This document shows positions 8,213-18,431 of a stretch of DNA of 41,814 bases, piece after piece (position 1 is the first letter of the stretch; each line of letters starts with the position of its first letter). The notes below the pieces were generated by a model. The model made no database searches. It saw only the letters and a program-made list of their open reading frames with translations, and had not been told where the DNA came from. A program made the translations under genes and the position numbers. Origin of the DNA: Gammaproteobacteria bacterium (GTDB lineage Bacteria; Pseudomonadota; Gammaproteobacteria; SZUA-140). The stretch is from positions 1 through 41,814 of the forward strand of contig JADLCS010000068.1 of NCBI GenBank assembly GCA_020847075.1. Reading direction: 5' to 3'.

Positions 8213-9085
8213 TTACACTTCGCGCACGCGTTCCAAGAACAGAACCTTGGGATCGGTATTGAGGCCTTCGAAGATGCGATACCCGCGCAGATCGGGATCC
8301 TGTTTCGTCTGCCGGGTCTTGCCGAGCTCCACCTCGTGCTTGCGCCACAGCGCGGCCGCCCGGGTGTTCTCGACCCCCTTGCCCGGGTTGTGCAGATCGA
8401 GAATGTCGCCGAAGGTCATGGCGGAAGTCGGGCACGTCTGCACGCAGGCCGGCTGGAACTCGCCGTCGGTCAGCTTGCGGTCCTCCATCTGCGCCTTGTC
8501 CTTGGCGGCGCGGATGCGCTGCACGCAGAAGGTACACTTTTCCATGACGCCCTTGTCGCGCACGGTGAGGTCCGGATTGAGCTGCATGTGCAGCGGCGCC
8601 GGCCAGGACGATTCGTAATAAGAGAAAAAGTTGAAGTAGCGCAGACGGTAGGGGCAGTTATTGGAACAGTAGCGCGACCCGATGCAGCGGTTGTAGACCT
8701 GCGCGTTGAGCCCGTCGGGGGTGTGATAGGTCGCCGCGACGGGGCACACGGGCTCGCAGGTCGCCGCGTTGCACTGCTGGCAGTGCATGGGCAGGAAGCT
8801 GGCGCCGTGATGCTGGTATTCCGCCACCCGCCCCTCGCCGAGATCCGGTTCGTCCCAGTAGCGCTCGATGCGCAGCCAGTGCATGGCATGACCGTCGGCG
8901 AACCGGTCCTTGCCGACCACGGCCAGGTTGTTCTCGGCGTAACAGGCCACCACACAGGCGCCGCAGCCGGTGCACTTGTCGAGGTCGATGACCATGCCCC
9001 ACATGTGCTCGTAATCATGGAAGCCGCCCTGTTCCAGACCTTTGCGGTAGCGGGACCAGTCGGTGAGGATGTTCTCCAAGGACAT
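8213..9085 (-). CDS. actB2: Alternative complex III iron-sulfur subunit (split ActB, C-terminal part)
   Basis: Four-cluster ferredoxin-type subunit, 290 aa, equivalent to the C-terminal third of single-chain ActB. Cysteine groups: CTGCGACVVAC near the N-terminus; CQQCNAATCEPVC; CIGSRYCSNNC, in which the second Cys is replaced by Ser, the pattern expected for a [3Fe-4S] cluster; and CTFCVQRIR with CVQTCP. This gives three probable [4Fe-4S] and one [3Fe-4S] clusters, forming a wire toward the pentaheme subunit. The gene has no signal peptide and no membrane segment; it would be carried out by the Tat signal of its partner ActB1. ATG 9085 overlaps the TGA of actB1 by one base (TGATG), so stoichiometric coupled translation is likely. 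Confidence 0.93.
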   Translation of the reverse strand: MSLENILTDWSRYRKGLEQGGFHDYEHMWGMVIDLDKCTGCGACVVACYAENNLAVVGKDRFADGHAMHWLRIERYWDEPDLGEGRVAEYQHHGASFLPMHCQQCNAATCEPVCPVAATYHTPDGLNAQVYNRCIGSRYCSNNCPYRLRYFNFFSYYESSWPAPLHMQLNPDLTVRDKGVMEKCTFCVQRIRAAKDKAQMEDRKLTDGEFQPACVQTCPTSAMTFGDILDLHNPGKGVENTRAAALWRKHEVELGKTRQTKQDPDLRGYRIFEGLNTDPKVLFLERVREV

Positions 9086-11307
9086 CAGGCTTCTCCTTCA
9101 GTACGCGCGTATACGTCCGCGGTCACGGTGGCCACCAGTTTGCGGCCCAGCTGGGCCTCGCTGCCGCCGAGCTTGACCAGTTTGTCGCCCACCTTGTCGG
9201 CGATACGCGTGACCTGGACGCGGGTGGCGTGGTGCGCCAGTTCGCCGGTCTTCGTCTCCGTGGCGAGGCCGAGGATCTTGAGCGGGTTGACGCCGCGTCC
9301 CTGGGCGTAGCGGCCGTAGGCCTCGTGGCCCTGGCCGAGCGGCACCGCGATCGCATCCGGGTGCATGCCCTTGTAGATGTAGACCTTGGCCTCGATCGCG
9401 CCGTGGTCGGATTCGATACGGACGCGGTCGCCGGTCTTGGCGCCGATCTTCGCGGCAGTGATCGGGTGCATCTCGGCCCAGGAGTCCCACACCACCTTGC
9501 TGATCGGATCGGGCAGCTCCTGCAACCAGGGCAGATTGGCGTAGCGGCCGTCGTGCAGGTTCGCGCCCGCACTCGGCACCAGGGTATAGGGCCGCCCCTG
9601 ATCGGCGGGTTCCGCCACCGTGAAGGCGGCGACCCTGGCGGTCAGGCTGCCGCTGCCGGCGCCGACCTCGATCACACCCTTCTGCACCGCGCGCGTCCAG
9701 AACTGCTGGTCGCTGATCGCCCCCTGCTTGAGGGTGGCCGGCAGGGCGGCGAAGGCGTTGCGCAGGTAGGCGTAGTAGTCGTCGTAGGCGGCGTACTGCG
9801 GGGCCTTGCGCAGCTTGAGCAGGGCGAGCAGGGCGTCGCCGAAACCGCGGGTCTCCGGATAGAGCGGCTCCATCAGGGGCTGCTGCAGGCTGATCAGCAT
9901 CTGTTCCGGCTGCGCGGTCGGCACATGCGTGCCCCAATCCTCGAGCATGGAACGGAGCGGCAGCACGAGGTCGGCCTGCTGCGCGGTCTCGTCCTCGAAC
10001 TGGGTGAACGCGACCTTGAATGGCACGCCGGCGAGTTTTTCCTTGAGCTTGAGCGCCTCCGGCGCGGTATACACCGGGTTGGCGCCCTTGAAGAACACCA
10101 CGTCGAAGCTCTTGGATTCGAGCGCGGCGGCGAAATCGAGCAGTTCCCGGTTGCCCCCCGTCTTCGCGGCGAGTTGCGGGAACGGGAAACCGGCGCCGGA
10201 TTCCAGGGTCTTGCCCACGTTGCCGAGTACGATGTTCAACAGCATCGCGGCGGCAACATTGTCGTAACCGCGCGCATGGCCCTCGGCCGGGGTCCCGGCC
10301 AGCACCAGGCTCGGCGCGCGCTCGTTCAGCAGGGCGGCGATCCGGGCGATGTGTTCGGCGCTGACGCCGGTGATGCGCGCCGCCTTGTCGATGTCATAGG
10401 CGCGGACCTGCTGTTGCACGTCGGCGGGCAGCTTCGACAGGTCGCGGCCATGCTCGGCGGCCAGCCGGTTGGCGATGGCCAGCGCCAGCACGCCTTCCGC
10501 GCCGGGGCGCACCGGCACCCACAGGTCCGCGTTGGCGCCGGTCACCGTCATCTTCGGCTCGGCCTGGACCAGGACACCGCGCGGCGCGGTGCGGAACTCG
10601 GCGTAGCGGGCCGAATTCTGCACGGTCGAGCCCCAGGTGGACAGGAAATCGGCGCCGAAGGAGAGGATGACGCGCGCCTTGTCGATCCGCAGGCGCGGGT
10701 TCTCGTCGCCCAGCATATCGCGGCATACCGCGCGCCAGACGGCGTCGTTGACGGCCTCGTGCACGTAGTGATGGCGCGAACCGACCGCCTCCATCCAGGC
10801 CTTCAGCAGCACGGCCTGATGGCCGCTGACGGTATCGGTCACCCAGGCGAAGCGCTCGCCGGCAAGCCCCGAGGACGGGCCGACCTTTTCTTCCAGCAGC
10901 GCCAGCGCCTGATCCCAGCCGATCGTTTCCAGCTGGCCGTTGCGGCGCACGCGCGGCGCGGTGATACGGTCGGGATTGTAGTGGGCCTGCAGCGAGGCCT
11001 GCCCGGCCTGGCACAGCTTGCCGCGGTTGACCTGGGAATCCGGATTGCCTTCCAGCTTGAGCACACGGCCCTCACGCACGCGCCCGTGCACGCCGCAGCC
11101 GGAGCCGCACTGCGCGCAGGTCGTGGCGTACCAGACGCCGATGCCGGGGATGACGTATTCCTCCGGGGCGAGATAGGCGACCACCTCCTCCTCACCTTCC
11201 TGCACGGTGACCGTGGTGGGCATATCGCAGCCGGCCAGCGTCGTGCCGACACCGCCCCACCCCAGCACCTTGAGAAACTCTCTTCGCTTCATTTTATCGA
11301 GACTCAT
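9085..11307 (-). CDS. actB1: Alternative complex III molybdopterin-oxidoreductase-like subunit (split ActB, N-terminal part)
   Basis: Large periplasmic subunit of the act complex, 740 aa from ATG 11307 (GTG 11331 is also in frame; GGAG lies 10 nt before the ATG). The N-terminus KRREFLKVLG is a twin-arginine signal and TLAGC places a lipobox Cys at residue 27, so it is predicted to be Tat-exported and lipid-anchored. A molybdopterin-enzyme iron-sulfur motif is present: C64, C67, C71 and C99. The C-terminal third contains the dinucleotide-binding-like barrel (HPITAAKIGAKTGDRVRIES ... PLGQGHEAYGRYA). Characterised ActB proteins resemble molybdoenzymes but bind no molybdenum, so a structural role is expected, although the Cys motif looks intact here. 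tatABC is nearby in this window. Confidence 0.92.
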   Translation of the reverse strand: MSLDKMKRREFLKVLGWGGVGTTLAGCDMPTTVTVQEGEEEVVAYLAPEEYVIPGIGVWYATTCAQCGSGCGVHGRVREGRVLKLEGNPDSQVNRGKLCQAGQASLQAHYNPDRITAPRVRRNGQLETIGWDQALALLEEKVGPSSGLAGERFAWVTDTVSGHQAVLLKAWMEAVGSRHHYVHEAVNDAVWRAVCRDMLGDENPRLRIDKARVILSFGADFLSTWGSTVQNSARYAEFRTAPRGVLVQAEPKMTVTGANADLWVPVRPGAEGVLALAIANRLAAEHGRDLSKLPADVQQQVRAYDIDKAARITGVSAEHIARIAALLNERAPSLVLAGTPAEGHARGYDNVAAAMLLNIVLGNVGKTLESGAGFPFPQLAAKTGGNRELLDFAAALESKSFDVVFFKGANPVYTAPEALKLKEKLAGVPFKVAFTQFEDETAQQADLVLPLRSMLEDWGTHVPTAQPEQMLISLQQPLMEPLYPETRGFGDALLALLKLRKAPQYAAYDDYYAYLRNAFAALPATLKQGAISDQQFWTRAVQKGVIEVGAGSGSLTARVAAFTVAEPADQGRPYTLVPSAGANLHDGRYANLPWLQELPDPISKVVWDSWAEMHPITAAKIGAKTGDRVRIESDHGAIEAKVYIYKGMHPDAIAVPLGQGHEAYGRYAQGRGVNPLKILGLATETKTGELAHHATRVQVTRIADKVGDKLVKLGGSEAQLGRKLVATVTADVYARTEGEA

Positions 11308-11369
11308 CGCGGGACCACTCCGTTCAATCACGCATCATCGGGCGCAGTTTCGTGTCGGAAGGACACGCG

Positions 11370-12023
11370 TCACTTATGGCACTTCCAGCAATCGAAGGGC
11401 CCGTTGTTCGCCTCGTGACAGCTCCGGCAGAACCCCATGGTCAACGGTTTCTGCTTTTTCGCCACCGTCATGTCCTTGATGTCGCCGTGACAGAAGGCGC
11501 AGACCTCGGACACCTGCTCCACCGGTAGCTCGGGGTTGTCGAAGACGAACCGCTTGATATGTTTCTCGTGGGTGAAGTGCACGAAATCGGGCAGATCGTG
11601 CACCTTGAGCCAGTGCGGCGGCTCGCGCTTCTCCCAGTACTCGGTCAACTGCTTGATGCGCGGCTTGTCGGTCGCGATCACGCTGTGACAGCCCATGCAC
11701 TTGCTCGTCGGCGGAATGCCGGCCACCTTGCTGCGACGCGCGTAGGTGTGGCAGTACATGCAGTTGATGCCGTTGATCTTGGCGTGGATATCGTGCGGGA
11801 ACTCGATCGGTTGCGGGACATCCTTGCCGGAGTAGGTCCCCTCCGGCGGAACCGCGTTGGGCACCGTCGACCCGGCCTGCGCCGCAAGCGGGGCGCAGGC
11901 GAACAGTGCGACGACCAGCGCCAGGAAGCCCGCTGTCGATGACAGGCCGGCGCGCTCACCGACCGGGATCCGCACACCTGGGAAGGACCATCGTCCTGAG
12001 AAAAGCTGCCGAATGCCTGACAT
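11370..12023 (-). CDS. actA: Alternative complex III pentaheme cytochrome c subunit ActA
   Basis: Periplasmic multiheme cytochrome, first gene of the act operon. 217 aa from ATG 12023, chosen because GAGGGGGGAG directly precedes it; an upstream in-frame start at 12095 would add 24 residues without resembling a signal. Residues 28-50 form a hydrophobic N-terminal segment (AGLSSTAGFLALVVALFACAP), acting as signal or membrane anchor. Five CxxCH heme motifs are present: CMYCH, CMGCH, CAFCH, CRSCH and CWKCH, the last at the very C-terminus. Several further His residues (FPHDIHAK, HFTHEKHIKRF) are candidate distal ligands. In the complex it receives electrons from the iron-sulfur subunit. The conserved TYSGKDVPQPIEFPHDIH region is typical of ActA. 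Confidence 0.93.
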   Translation of the reverse strand: MSGIRQLFSGRWSFPGVRIPVGERAGLSSTAGFLALVVALFACAPLAAQAGSTVPNAVPPEGTYSGKDVPQPIEFPHDIHAKINGINCMYCHTYARRSKVAGIPPTSKCMGCHSVIATDKPRIKQLTEYWEKREPPHWLKVHDLPDFVHFTHEKHIKRFVFDNPELPVEQVSEVCAFCHGDIKDMTVAKKQKPLTMGFCRSCHEANNGPFDCWKCHK

Positions 12024-12515
12024 CTCCCCCCTCAACCTATGTTTGTGATTCGTGTCGAGCCGCTCGCCGCGAATTGGGCGATGAACGACCATCATGCCGG
12101 GGGGCGCACCGCGAGGAACAGCCGCCCCGGAGGTTTTAGTGTTCCAGACTGATGCTATACCGGCGCGAAATACGGAAGGACGTCATTCATTGAACCCACA
12201 TCCTCCTCCGGGCCGTCGTCGTTTCATCCGCAACGGTCTGTCATCAACCTCACTCTCCGCGGTCGTTCGCACGGGGCGGGTTTGTTTGTTTTCTTTATTC
12301 GATTCTCTCAAGCTCGACGACGCTGAGCGGGGTCGAGCGTTGAATCGTAGATCAATCTCAACGGGCCTGTCAACGCCGAACGAACACCGTCGATGAAACT
12401 TGCGTGCCTCCGCGAAAACCCGGCGCGCAAGCCGCATAAACCGCGTGGATTATACGGCGCACACCGGCGCCGCTACCCCAAATGCGGTAGTCGCGGCCGG
12501 CAGCGGGCCCCGCGC
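12024..12515. other. Intergenic region between the Nif3-family gene and actA
   Basis: 492 bases with no convincing gene on either strand. Short frames exist but are Arg/Pro/Ser-rich shadows without ribosome binding sites. Visible structure: the inverted repeat described separately at 12301-12346 and a T-rich patch on the plus strand at 12281-12300. The act promoter must lie here, but no good sigma-70 pair was found; TATAGC on the minus strand near 12150 lacks a matching -35. Confidence 0.6.
12301..12346. repeat. Imperfect inverted repeat upstream of actA
   Basis: GCTCGAC (12312-12318) and GTCGAGC (12332-12338) are perfect 7-bp arms around a 13-nt loop. They extend outward with a bulge through TCAA/TTGA to GATTC (12301-12305) and GAATC (12342-12346). 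It lies 278 bases before the actA start and 170 bases after the Nif3-family stop. There is no U tract in the direction of transcription, so it is more likely a regulator site or structured leader than a terminator. Confidence 0.35.
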
Positions 12516-13280
12516 TCAGACCGGATTGTCGATATCGACGAAGCGCGTCTCGACGCCGAGCTGCACACCGAGGTGCTCGAGCAGCGCGCGCACGCCGTAA
12601 CGTTCCGTCGCGTGATGTCCCGCGGCGTAGAAATGCACGCCGGTCTCGCGCGCCAGGTGCGTGGTCCGTTCGGAGGCCTCGCCGGTGATGTACGCATCCA
12701 CGCCCGCCGCCGCGGCCGGCTCGAGATACTCCTGCGCGGCCCCGGTGCACCACGCCACCTCGCGCACCAGCGCACGGTCGCCCGCGACATGCAGCGGTTC
12801 GCGCGCGAGACGCTGCGCCAGATGGCGGCCCAGCTCCGCGCCGCTCATGGCGGCCGGGAGGCGGCCGCGCAATAGCAGCCCGCGCTCCCCGCGCCCGGTC
12901 GCCAGCTCACCGGTGATCTCGATGCCCAGCACGCGCGCCAGCTGCGCATTGTTGCCGAGCTCGGCATGCGCATCGAGCGGGAGATGATAGGCCAGCAGGC
13001 TGATATCCGCGCACAGCAGCGCCCGCAGACGCCGGCGCTTGACGCCGCGCACGCGCGGATCCTCGTTGCGCCAGAACCAGCCGTGGTGGACCAGGATCGC
13101 ATCCGCCTCCCAGGCGAGCGCCTGCTCGATCAGCGCCTCACTCGCGCTGACGCCGCCGAGGATCCGGTGCACCTCCGGGCGTCCCTCCACCTGCAATCCA
13201 TTGGGCGCATAGTCGTCGAAGCGACCGACGTCCAGCAGGCGATCCAGGTACGTCGTGAGTTCTGACAGGGGCATCGGCAT
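12516..13280 (-). CDS. Nif3-like dinuclear metal centre protein (YbgI family)
   Basis: Member of the Nif3/YbgI family, toroidal hexamers with a two-metal site facing the central cavity. Biochemical role is uncertain; GTP cyclohydrolase I type 2 is a common but doubtful name. 254 aa from ATG 13280, which has GGAG seven bases upstream; a GTG at 13319 is in frame but unlikely. Family landmarks: DYAPNGLQVEG, HHGWFWR (metal His pair), YHLPLDAHAELGNN (metal Asp/His), and near the C-terminus GHHATERYG (metal His and Glu). It is transcribed away from the degS-like gene. The same neighbour pair lies next to tatABC and the complex III genes in many beta/gammaproteobacteria. Confidence 0.9.
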   Translation of the reverse strand: MPMPLSELTTYLDRLLDVGRFDDYAPNGLQVEGRPEVHRILGGVSASEALIEQALAWEADAILVHHGWFWRNEDPRVRGVKRRRLRALLCADISLLAYHLPLDAHAELGNNAQLARVLGIEITGELATGRGERGLLLRGRLPAAMSGAELGRHLAQRLAREPLHVAGDRALVREVAWCTGAAQEYLEPAAAAGVDAYITGEASERTTHLARETGVHFYAAGHHATERYGVRALLEHLGVQLGVETRFVDIDNPV

Positions 13281-13303
13281 GGGTGGACTCCGTTCGGATA
13301 TTC

Positions 13304-13331
13304 TTGGGGCAGACCGCACGATCGCTATGAT
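13304..13331 (+). promoter_or_regulatory. Candidate sigma-70 promoter of the degS-like gene
   Basis: TTGGGG (13304-13309) and TATGAT (13326-13331) are separated by 16 bp on the plus strand. Transcription would start near 13337, leaving a leader of only about 10 nt before ATG 13346 and no room for a full Shine-Dalgarno sequence. It overlaps the start region of the divergent Nif3-family gene. Confidence 0.4.
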
Positions 13332-13345
13332 AGAGTATCCCGATT

Positions 13346-14494
<1,149 letters not shown>

Positions 14495-14504
14495 CCGGTC
14501 CCGT

Positions 14505-15287
14505 TCAGTCGGCGCCCTCGTCGCGCGCCGGCGCCTCGCCGTCTTCCGTCTCCTTGCGCACGTAGATGCGGGAGATCAGCAGGCCGGCCTCGAACATCAA
14601 CCACATCGGCACCGCCAGCATGACCTGGGACAAGGCGTCGGGCGGGGTGATCACCGCGGCGATGACGAAGCATCCCACGATGATGTAGGAGCGCTTGGAC
14701 CTGAGCCCCTCCGGCGTGACCAGCCCGGCCCACACCAGCAGGATGGTCGCGACCGGCACCTCGAAGGCCAGCCCGAAGGCGAAGAACATCAACAGTATGA
14801 AGCTCAGGTAACTGCTGATATCCGTCATCATGGTGACCCCGTCGGGCGTGGTCCCCACCATGAAGGAGAACACCATCGGCATCACGACGAAATAGGCGAA
14901 CGCCATGCCGCCGTAGAACAGCAGCGTGCTCGAGACCAGCAGCGGCAGCACCATCCTGCGTTCGCTGCGGTACAGACCCGGTGCCACGAAGCCCCAGATC
15001 TGATACAGCACGAAAGGCACGGCGACGAAGAAGGCGAGCACTAGGGTGAACTTGACCGGCACCAGGAACGCGCCGACCACCTCGGTGGAGATCATGGTGG
15101 CGCCCTGCGGAAGCCGCTCCATGAGCGGGTGCGCCACCGCGGTATAGAGCGTGTTGGCGAAGGGCACCATGGCCAGAAACACGATGCCCACGCCGATCAC
15201 GATACGGAGCAGGCGCGATCGCAGCTCGATCAGGTGGGCGATCAGCGGCATCTCCGCCTCCGGCGGATATCGCTCAGGCGCCGCCAT
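14505..15287 (-). CDS. tatC: Sec-independent protein translocase TatC
   Basis: Polytopic receptor of the twin-arginine translocon, binding the RR signal of folded cofactor-containing proteins. 260 aa, six predicted membrane helices, with the cytoplasmic N-terminus containing EMPLIAHLIELRSRLLR, where the LIELR segment and its Glu are part of the signal-peptide site. The first periplasmic loop has FANTLY, and FVAPGLYRSERR is the conserved cytoplasmic loop. The region AFGLAFEVPVATILL is helix 4-5. The acidic C-terminal tail (EDGEAPARDEGAD) is soluble. Its start overlaps tatB by 14 nt. A likely client encoded in this window is ActB1, which has a KRREFLK signal. Confidence 0.97.
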   Translation of the reverse strand: MAAPERYPPEAEMPLIAHLIELRSRLLRIVIGVGIVFLAMVPFANTLYTAVAHPLMERLPQGATMISTEVVGAFLVPVKFTLVLAFFVAVPFVLYQIWGFVAPGLYRSERRMVLPLLVSSTLLFYGGMAFAYFVVMPMVFSFMVGTTPDGVTMMTDISSYLSFILLMFFAFGLAFEVPVATILLVWAGLVTPEGLRSKRSYIIVGCFVIAAVITPPDALSQVMLAVPMWLMFEAGLLISRIYVRKETEDGEAPARDEGAD

Positions 15288-15636
15288 CGGGTTTGGCCTC
15301 CGTGCTCGATACGGCCGGGCCGGAGGCGCCCGCCTTCTCCCCGCCGCCGGCCGACGTACCGGACGACAGGGGGGCGTTGATCGGGATGGTGGCCTTGGTC
15401 TCGTCGATCACCTTGTGGAGTTCGGCGATCTCGCTCTCGCGCTCGATCCTGCGCGTGAGCTCCTCGGTTTTAGCCAGTTCCTGCCGGAACTCGTTGCGCA
15501 TCTCACCGGCGACCGCCCGCGCCCGGCCCATCCAGCGCCCGAGGGTGCGCACCAGGGCGGGAAACTCCTTGGGTCCGACGACCAGAAGGGCCACCACGGC
15601 GATGATGAGAATTTCACTGAACCCAATATCGAACAT
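15274..15636 (-). CDS. tatB: Sec-independent protein translocase TatB
   Basis: Single-span component that forms the receptor complex with TatC. 120 aa: a membrane helix at residues 5-21 (GFSEILIIAVVALLVVGP) with the conserved MFDIGFSE opening and the VVGPKEFP hinge that separates TatB from TatA, then an amphipathic helix (ALVRTLGRWMGRARAVAGEM) and a long charged coil (EELTRRIERESEIAEL). The C-terminal 35 residues are low-complexity Ser/Gly/Ala and probably disordered. Gap to tatA is 122 nt, larger than the other junctions in the run; overlaps tatC. Confidence 0.95.
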   Translation of the reverse strand: MFDIGFSEILIIAVVALLVVGPKEFPALVRTLGRWMGRARAVAGEMRNEFRQELAKTEELTRRIERESEIAELHKVIDETKATIPINAPLSSGTSAGGGEKAGASGPAVSSTEAKPDGGA

Positions 15637-15758
15637 CGGCTTGGCAATCGAAGCGGCCGCCCGGGCCGGACAGGGGGATCTCTACGACACGCCGTCCCGG
15701 CGACCGGCCGGGGACGGAAGGCGCGCGAGGCTGAGCGGCGACCCGGACATGGAGCGGG

Positions 15759-16001
15759 CTAGGCCTGATTCTTTTCGCGCGACTCGGTCTTGCCCTCGCC
15801 CGCCTTCGGGGCGTCGGCCTGGTTGAGGCGAGGCGCTTCCTTCTCCCCCGCTTCCTCGTCCTCGTTCGGGTTGCGCATGGCATCGCGGAAACCCTTCACG
15901 GCGCCCCCCATATCCTTGCCGATGGAGGCCAGCTTCTTGGTCCCGAACAGCAGGACCACGATCAACAACACCACCAACAAATGCCAGATACTGAATCCCA
16001 T
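15759..16001 (-). CDS. tatA: Sec-independent protein translocase TatA
   Basis: Pore-forming subunit of the Tat system. 80 aa from ATG 16001, preceded by GAGG nine bases upstream; an in-frame start at 16016 would add five unlikely residues. [20 protein letters not shown] is the single membrane helix, followed by the [20 protein letters not shown] amphipathic helix with its FG hinge and Lys pair. The tail after residue 48 is acidic and disordered ([12 protein letters not shown]). It follows hisE by 51 nt; this his-tat linkage is widespread in beta/gammaproteobacteria. Confidence 0.95.
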   Translation of the reverse strand: MGFSIWHLLVVLLIVVLLFGTKKLASIGKDMGGAVKGFRDAMRNPNEDEEAGEKEAPRLNQADAPKAGEGKTESREKNQA

Positions 16002-16052
16002 GACCTTGCACCTCAATCACATTGATGTTCGCGCGCCCGCGTCCCGCCCGGC

Positions 16053-16373
16053 CTAGCGCCCGGCCCGGCCGTTCTTTTCCTCAATGCCGGATATCCCGCC
16101 GCGCCGCTCGAGCTCGGCCAGCACCTCTCCCGGCCCCAGCCCCCGGTACGCGAGCAGGACCAGGGTGTGAAACCACAGATCCGCCACCTCGCGCACCAGC
16201 GCATCGTCCCCCTCGGACTGCCCGGCGATCACCACCTCGGTGGCCTCCTCGCCGACCTTCTTGAGGATCGCGGGAAGCCCCTTATTATAGAGCCGGGCCA
16301 CGTAGGATGTCTCCGGGTCTCCCTGCTTGCGCTGTTCCAGCACGCGCGCCAGATCTGCCAGTACGGTATCCAT
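16053..16373 (-). CDS. hisE: Phosphoribosyl-ATP pyrophosphatase
   Basis: Second step of histidine synthesis: releases pyrophosphate from PR-ATP to give PR-AMP. 106 aa, an all-alpha MazG-like NTP pyrophosphatase. Conserved: [28 protein letters not shown], in which the EEATE acidic cluster binds Mg, and the second acidic helix [17 protein letters not shown]. It is a separate protein from HisI, unlike the fused HisIE of enterobacteria. 47 nt after hisI and last of the his run before tatA. Confidence 0.96.
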   Translation of the reverse strand: MDTVLADLARVLEQRKQGDPETSYVARLYNKGLPAILKKVGEEATEVVIAGQSEGDDALVREVADLWFHTLVLLAYRGLGPGEVLAELERRGGISGIEEKNGRAGR

Positions 16374-16420
16374 GAAGTCTGCGGTCGGGCCTGGATTAGT
16401 GGGTACGACTATACCGCCTT

Positions 16421-16825
16421 TCAGCGGCCGGAATCACCATATATATCGGCAGGATCCTTCAGAACCGGATCGGTCTCCTCCCAGCGCCCGTCCCGCAGGC
16501 GGCGGAAGAAGCAGCTCTGGCGGCCGGTGTGGCAGGCGATGCCGCCTTCCTGCTCGACCCGCAGCAGCACCACGTCGCCGTCGCAGTCCAGCCGCAGCTC
16601 GCGCACGCGCTGGACGTGGCCCGAGCGCTCGCCCTTGCGCCACGGGCCGCGGCGCGAGCGCGACCAGAACACCGCGCGGCCGCTGGCCGCGGTCTCCGCC
16701 AGCGCGGCGCGGTCCATCCAGGCGAACATCAGCACGCGGCCGCTGAGGTGATCCTGCACGATGGCGGGCACCAGGCCGTCCGCCGTCCATTTCACGTCCG
16801 CCAGCCAATCCGTCTCATTCTGCAT
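16421..16825 (-). CDS. hisI: Phosphoribosyl-AMP cyclohydrolase
   Basis: Third step of histidine synthesis: opens the adenine ring of PR-AMP to yield ProFAR. 134 aa, single-domain form. Signature stretches: [35 protein letters not shown], the metal-binding [16 protein letters not shown], and the zinc cysteine pair in [14 protein letters not shown]. The C-terminal [12 protein letters not shown] is a variable tail. The start ATG 16825 lies 18 nt after the hisF stop. Confidence 0.97.
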   Translation of the reverse strand: MQNETDWLADVKWTADGLVPAIVQDHLSGRVLMFAWMDRAALAETAASGRAVFWSRSRRGPWRKGERSGHVQRVRELRLDCDGDVVLLRVEQEGGIACHTGRQSCFFRRLRDGRWEETDPVLKDPADIYGDSGR

Positions 16826-16843
16826 GCCGCCCCCTGCGCCGGG

Positions 16844-17616
<773 letters not shown>

Positions 17617-17620
<4 letters not shown>

Positions 17621-18354
17621 CCGGCGAAGCCGTCGGCGAGGCGCTGCGCCTCGGCGAAATCCAGCGCCCCCTCGTACAGGGCGCGGCCGAGCACCGCCCC
17701 GGTGATGCCGTCGCGCGCGTGCCGGCCGAGGGCCTTGATGTCCTCGATGCTGGCGATGCCGCCGGAGGCGATCACCGGGATGGTGACCGACTGGGCGAGC
17801 CGGATGGTGGATTCGATGTTGATGCCGCTCATCATGCCGTCACGGCTGATGTCCGTGTAGACGATGGCGACGACGCCGTCGCGCTCGAAATGCTGCGCGA
17901 GATCGATCACGTCGTGGTTCGACAGCTTGGACCAGCCGTCGATGGCGACCTTGCCCTCGCGCGCATCCAGCGCCACGATCACGTGGCCGGGATAGGCGAT
18001 GGCGGCGTCGGCGACGAAGTGGGGCTCGTTCACCGCGCTGGTGCCGATGATCACGAACCTGACCCCGATGTCGAGATAGGCGTCGATCGTCTCCTCGTCG
18101 CGGATTCCGCCCCCGATCTGGATCGGCACCTCGGGGAAGGCCCGGGCGATGTCCTTGATGACGCGCATGTTGACCGGATGCCCGGCGAAGGCGCCGTTGA
18201 GGTCGACGATATGCAGGCGCCGCGCCCCCGCCTCCACCCAGCGGCCGGCGACCTGCACCGGATCGTCCGAGAAGATCGTGGCGTCATCCATACGGCCCTG
18301 GCGCAGGCGCACGCACTGGCCATCCTTGAGATCGATGGCGGGTATCAACAACAT
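17617..18354 (-). CDS. hisA: ProFAR isomerase
   Basis: Amadori isomerisation of ProFAR to PRFAR, the substrate of HisHF. 245 aa TIM barrel homologous to His[21 protein letters not shown] carries the catalytic Asp8; the second catalytic Asp lies in [15 protein letters not shown]; phosphate loops [10 protein letters not shown] and [14 protein letters not shown] 77-nt gap separates it from hisH with nothing obvious in it; hisF overlaps its stop. Confidence 0.98.
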
Positions 18355-18431
18355 GGTACCGTCCTCATACGAAGTGTTACAGGCTTGCCAAGAATCACGC
18401 TCATCCCGTCGCCGGACCCGCGCCTCGCCGT

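Noticed and set aside
7223-9310. Plus-strand frame of 695 codons across actC and actB2
   Set aside because: Antisense of strongly conserved subunits; composition (His/Arg/Asp/Gly-rich) is that of a mirrored GC-rich gene and there is no ribosome binding site.
9085-11307. ActB1 considered as a catalytic molybdoenzyme (polysulfide, thiosulfate or nitrate reductase)
   Set aside because: The presence of DUF3341 ActD, pentaheme ActA, ActE and a second NrfD-like subunit in order is specific to alternative complex III.
12183-12437. Small minus-strand frame of 84 codons between actA and the Nif3-family gene
   Set aside because: Arg/Ser/Pro-rich, no start signal, overlaps the inverted repeat, and shows no resemblance to a known protein.
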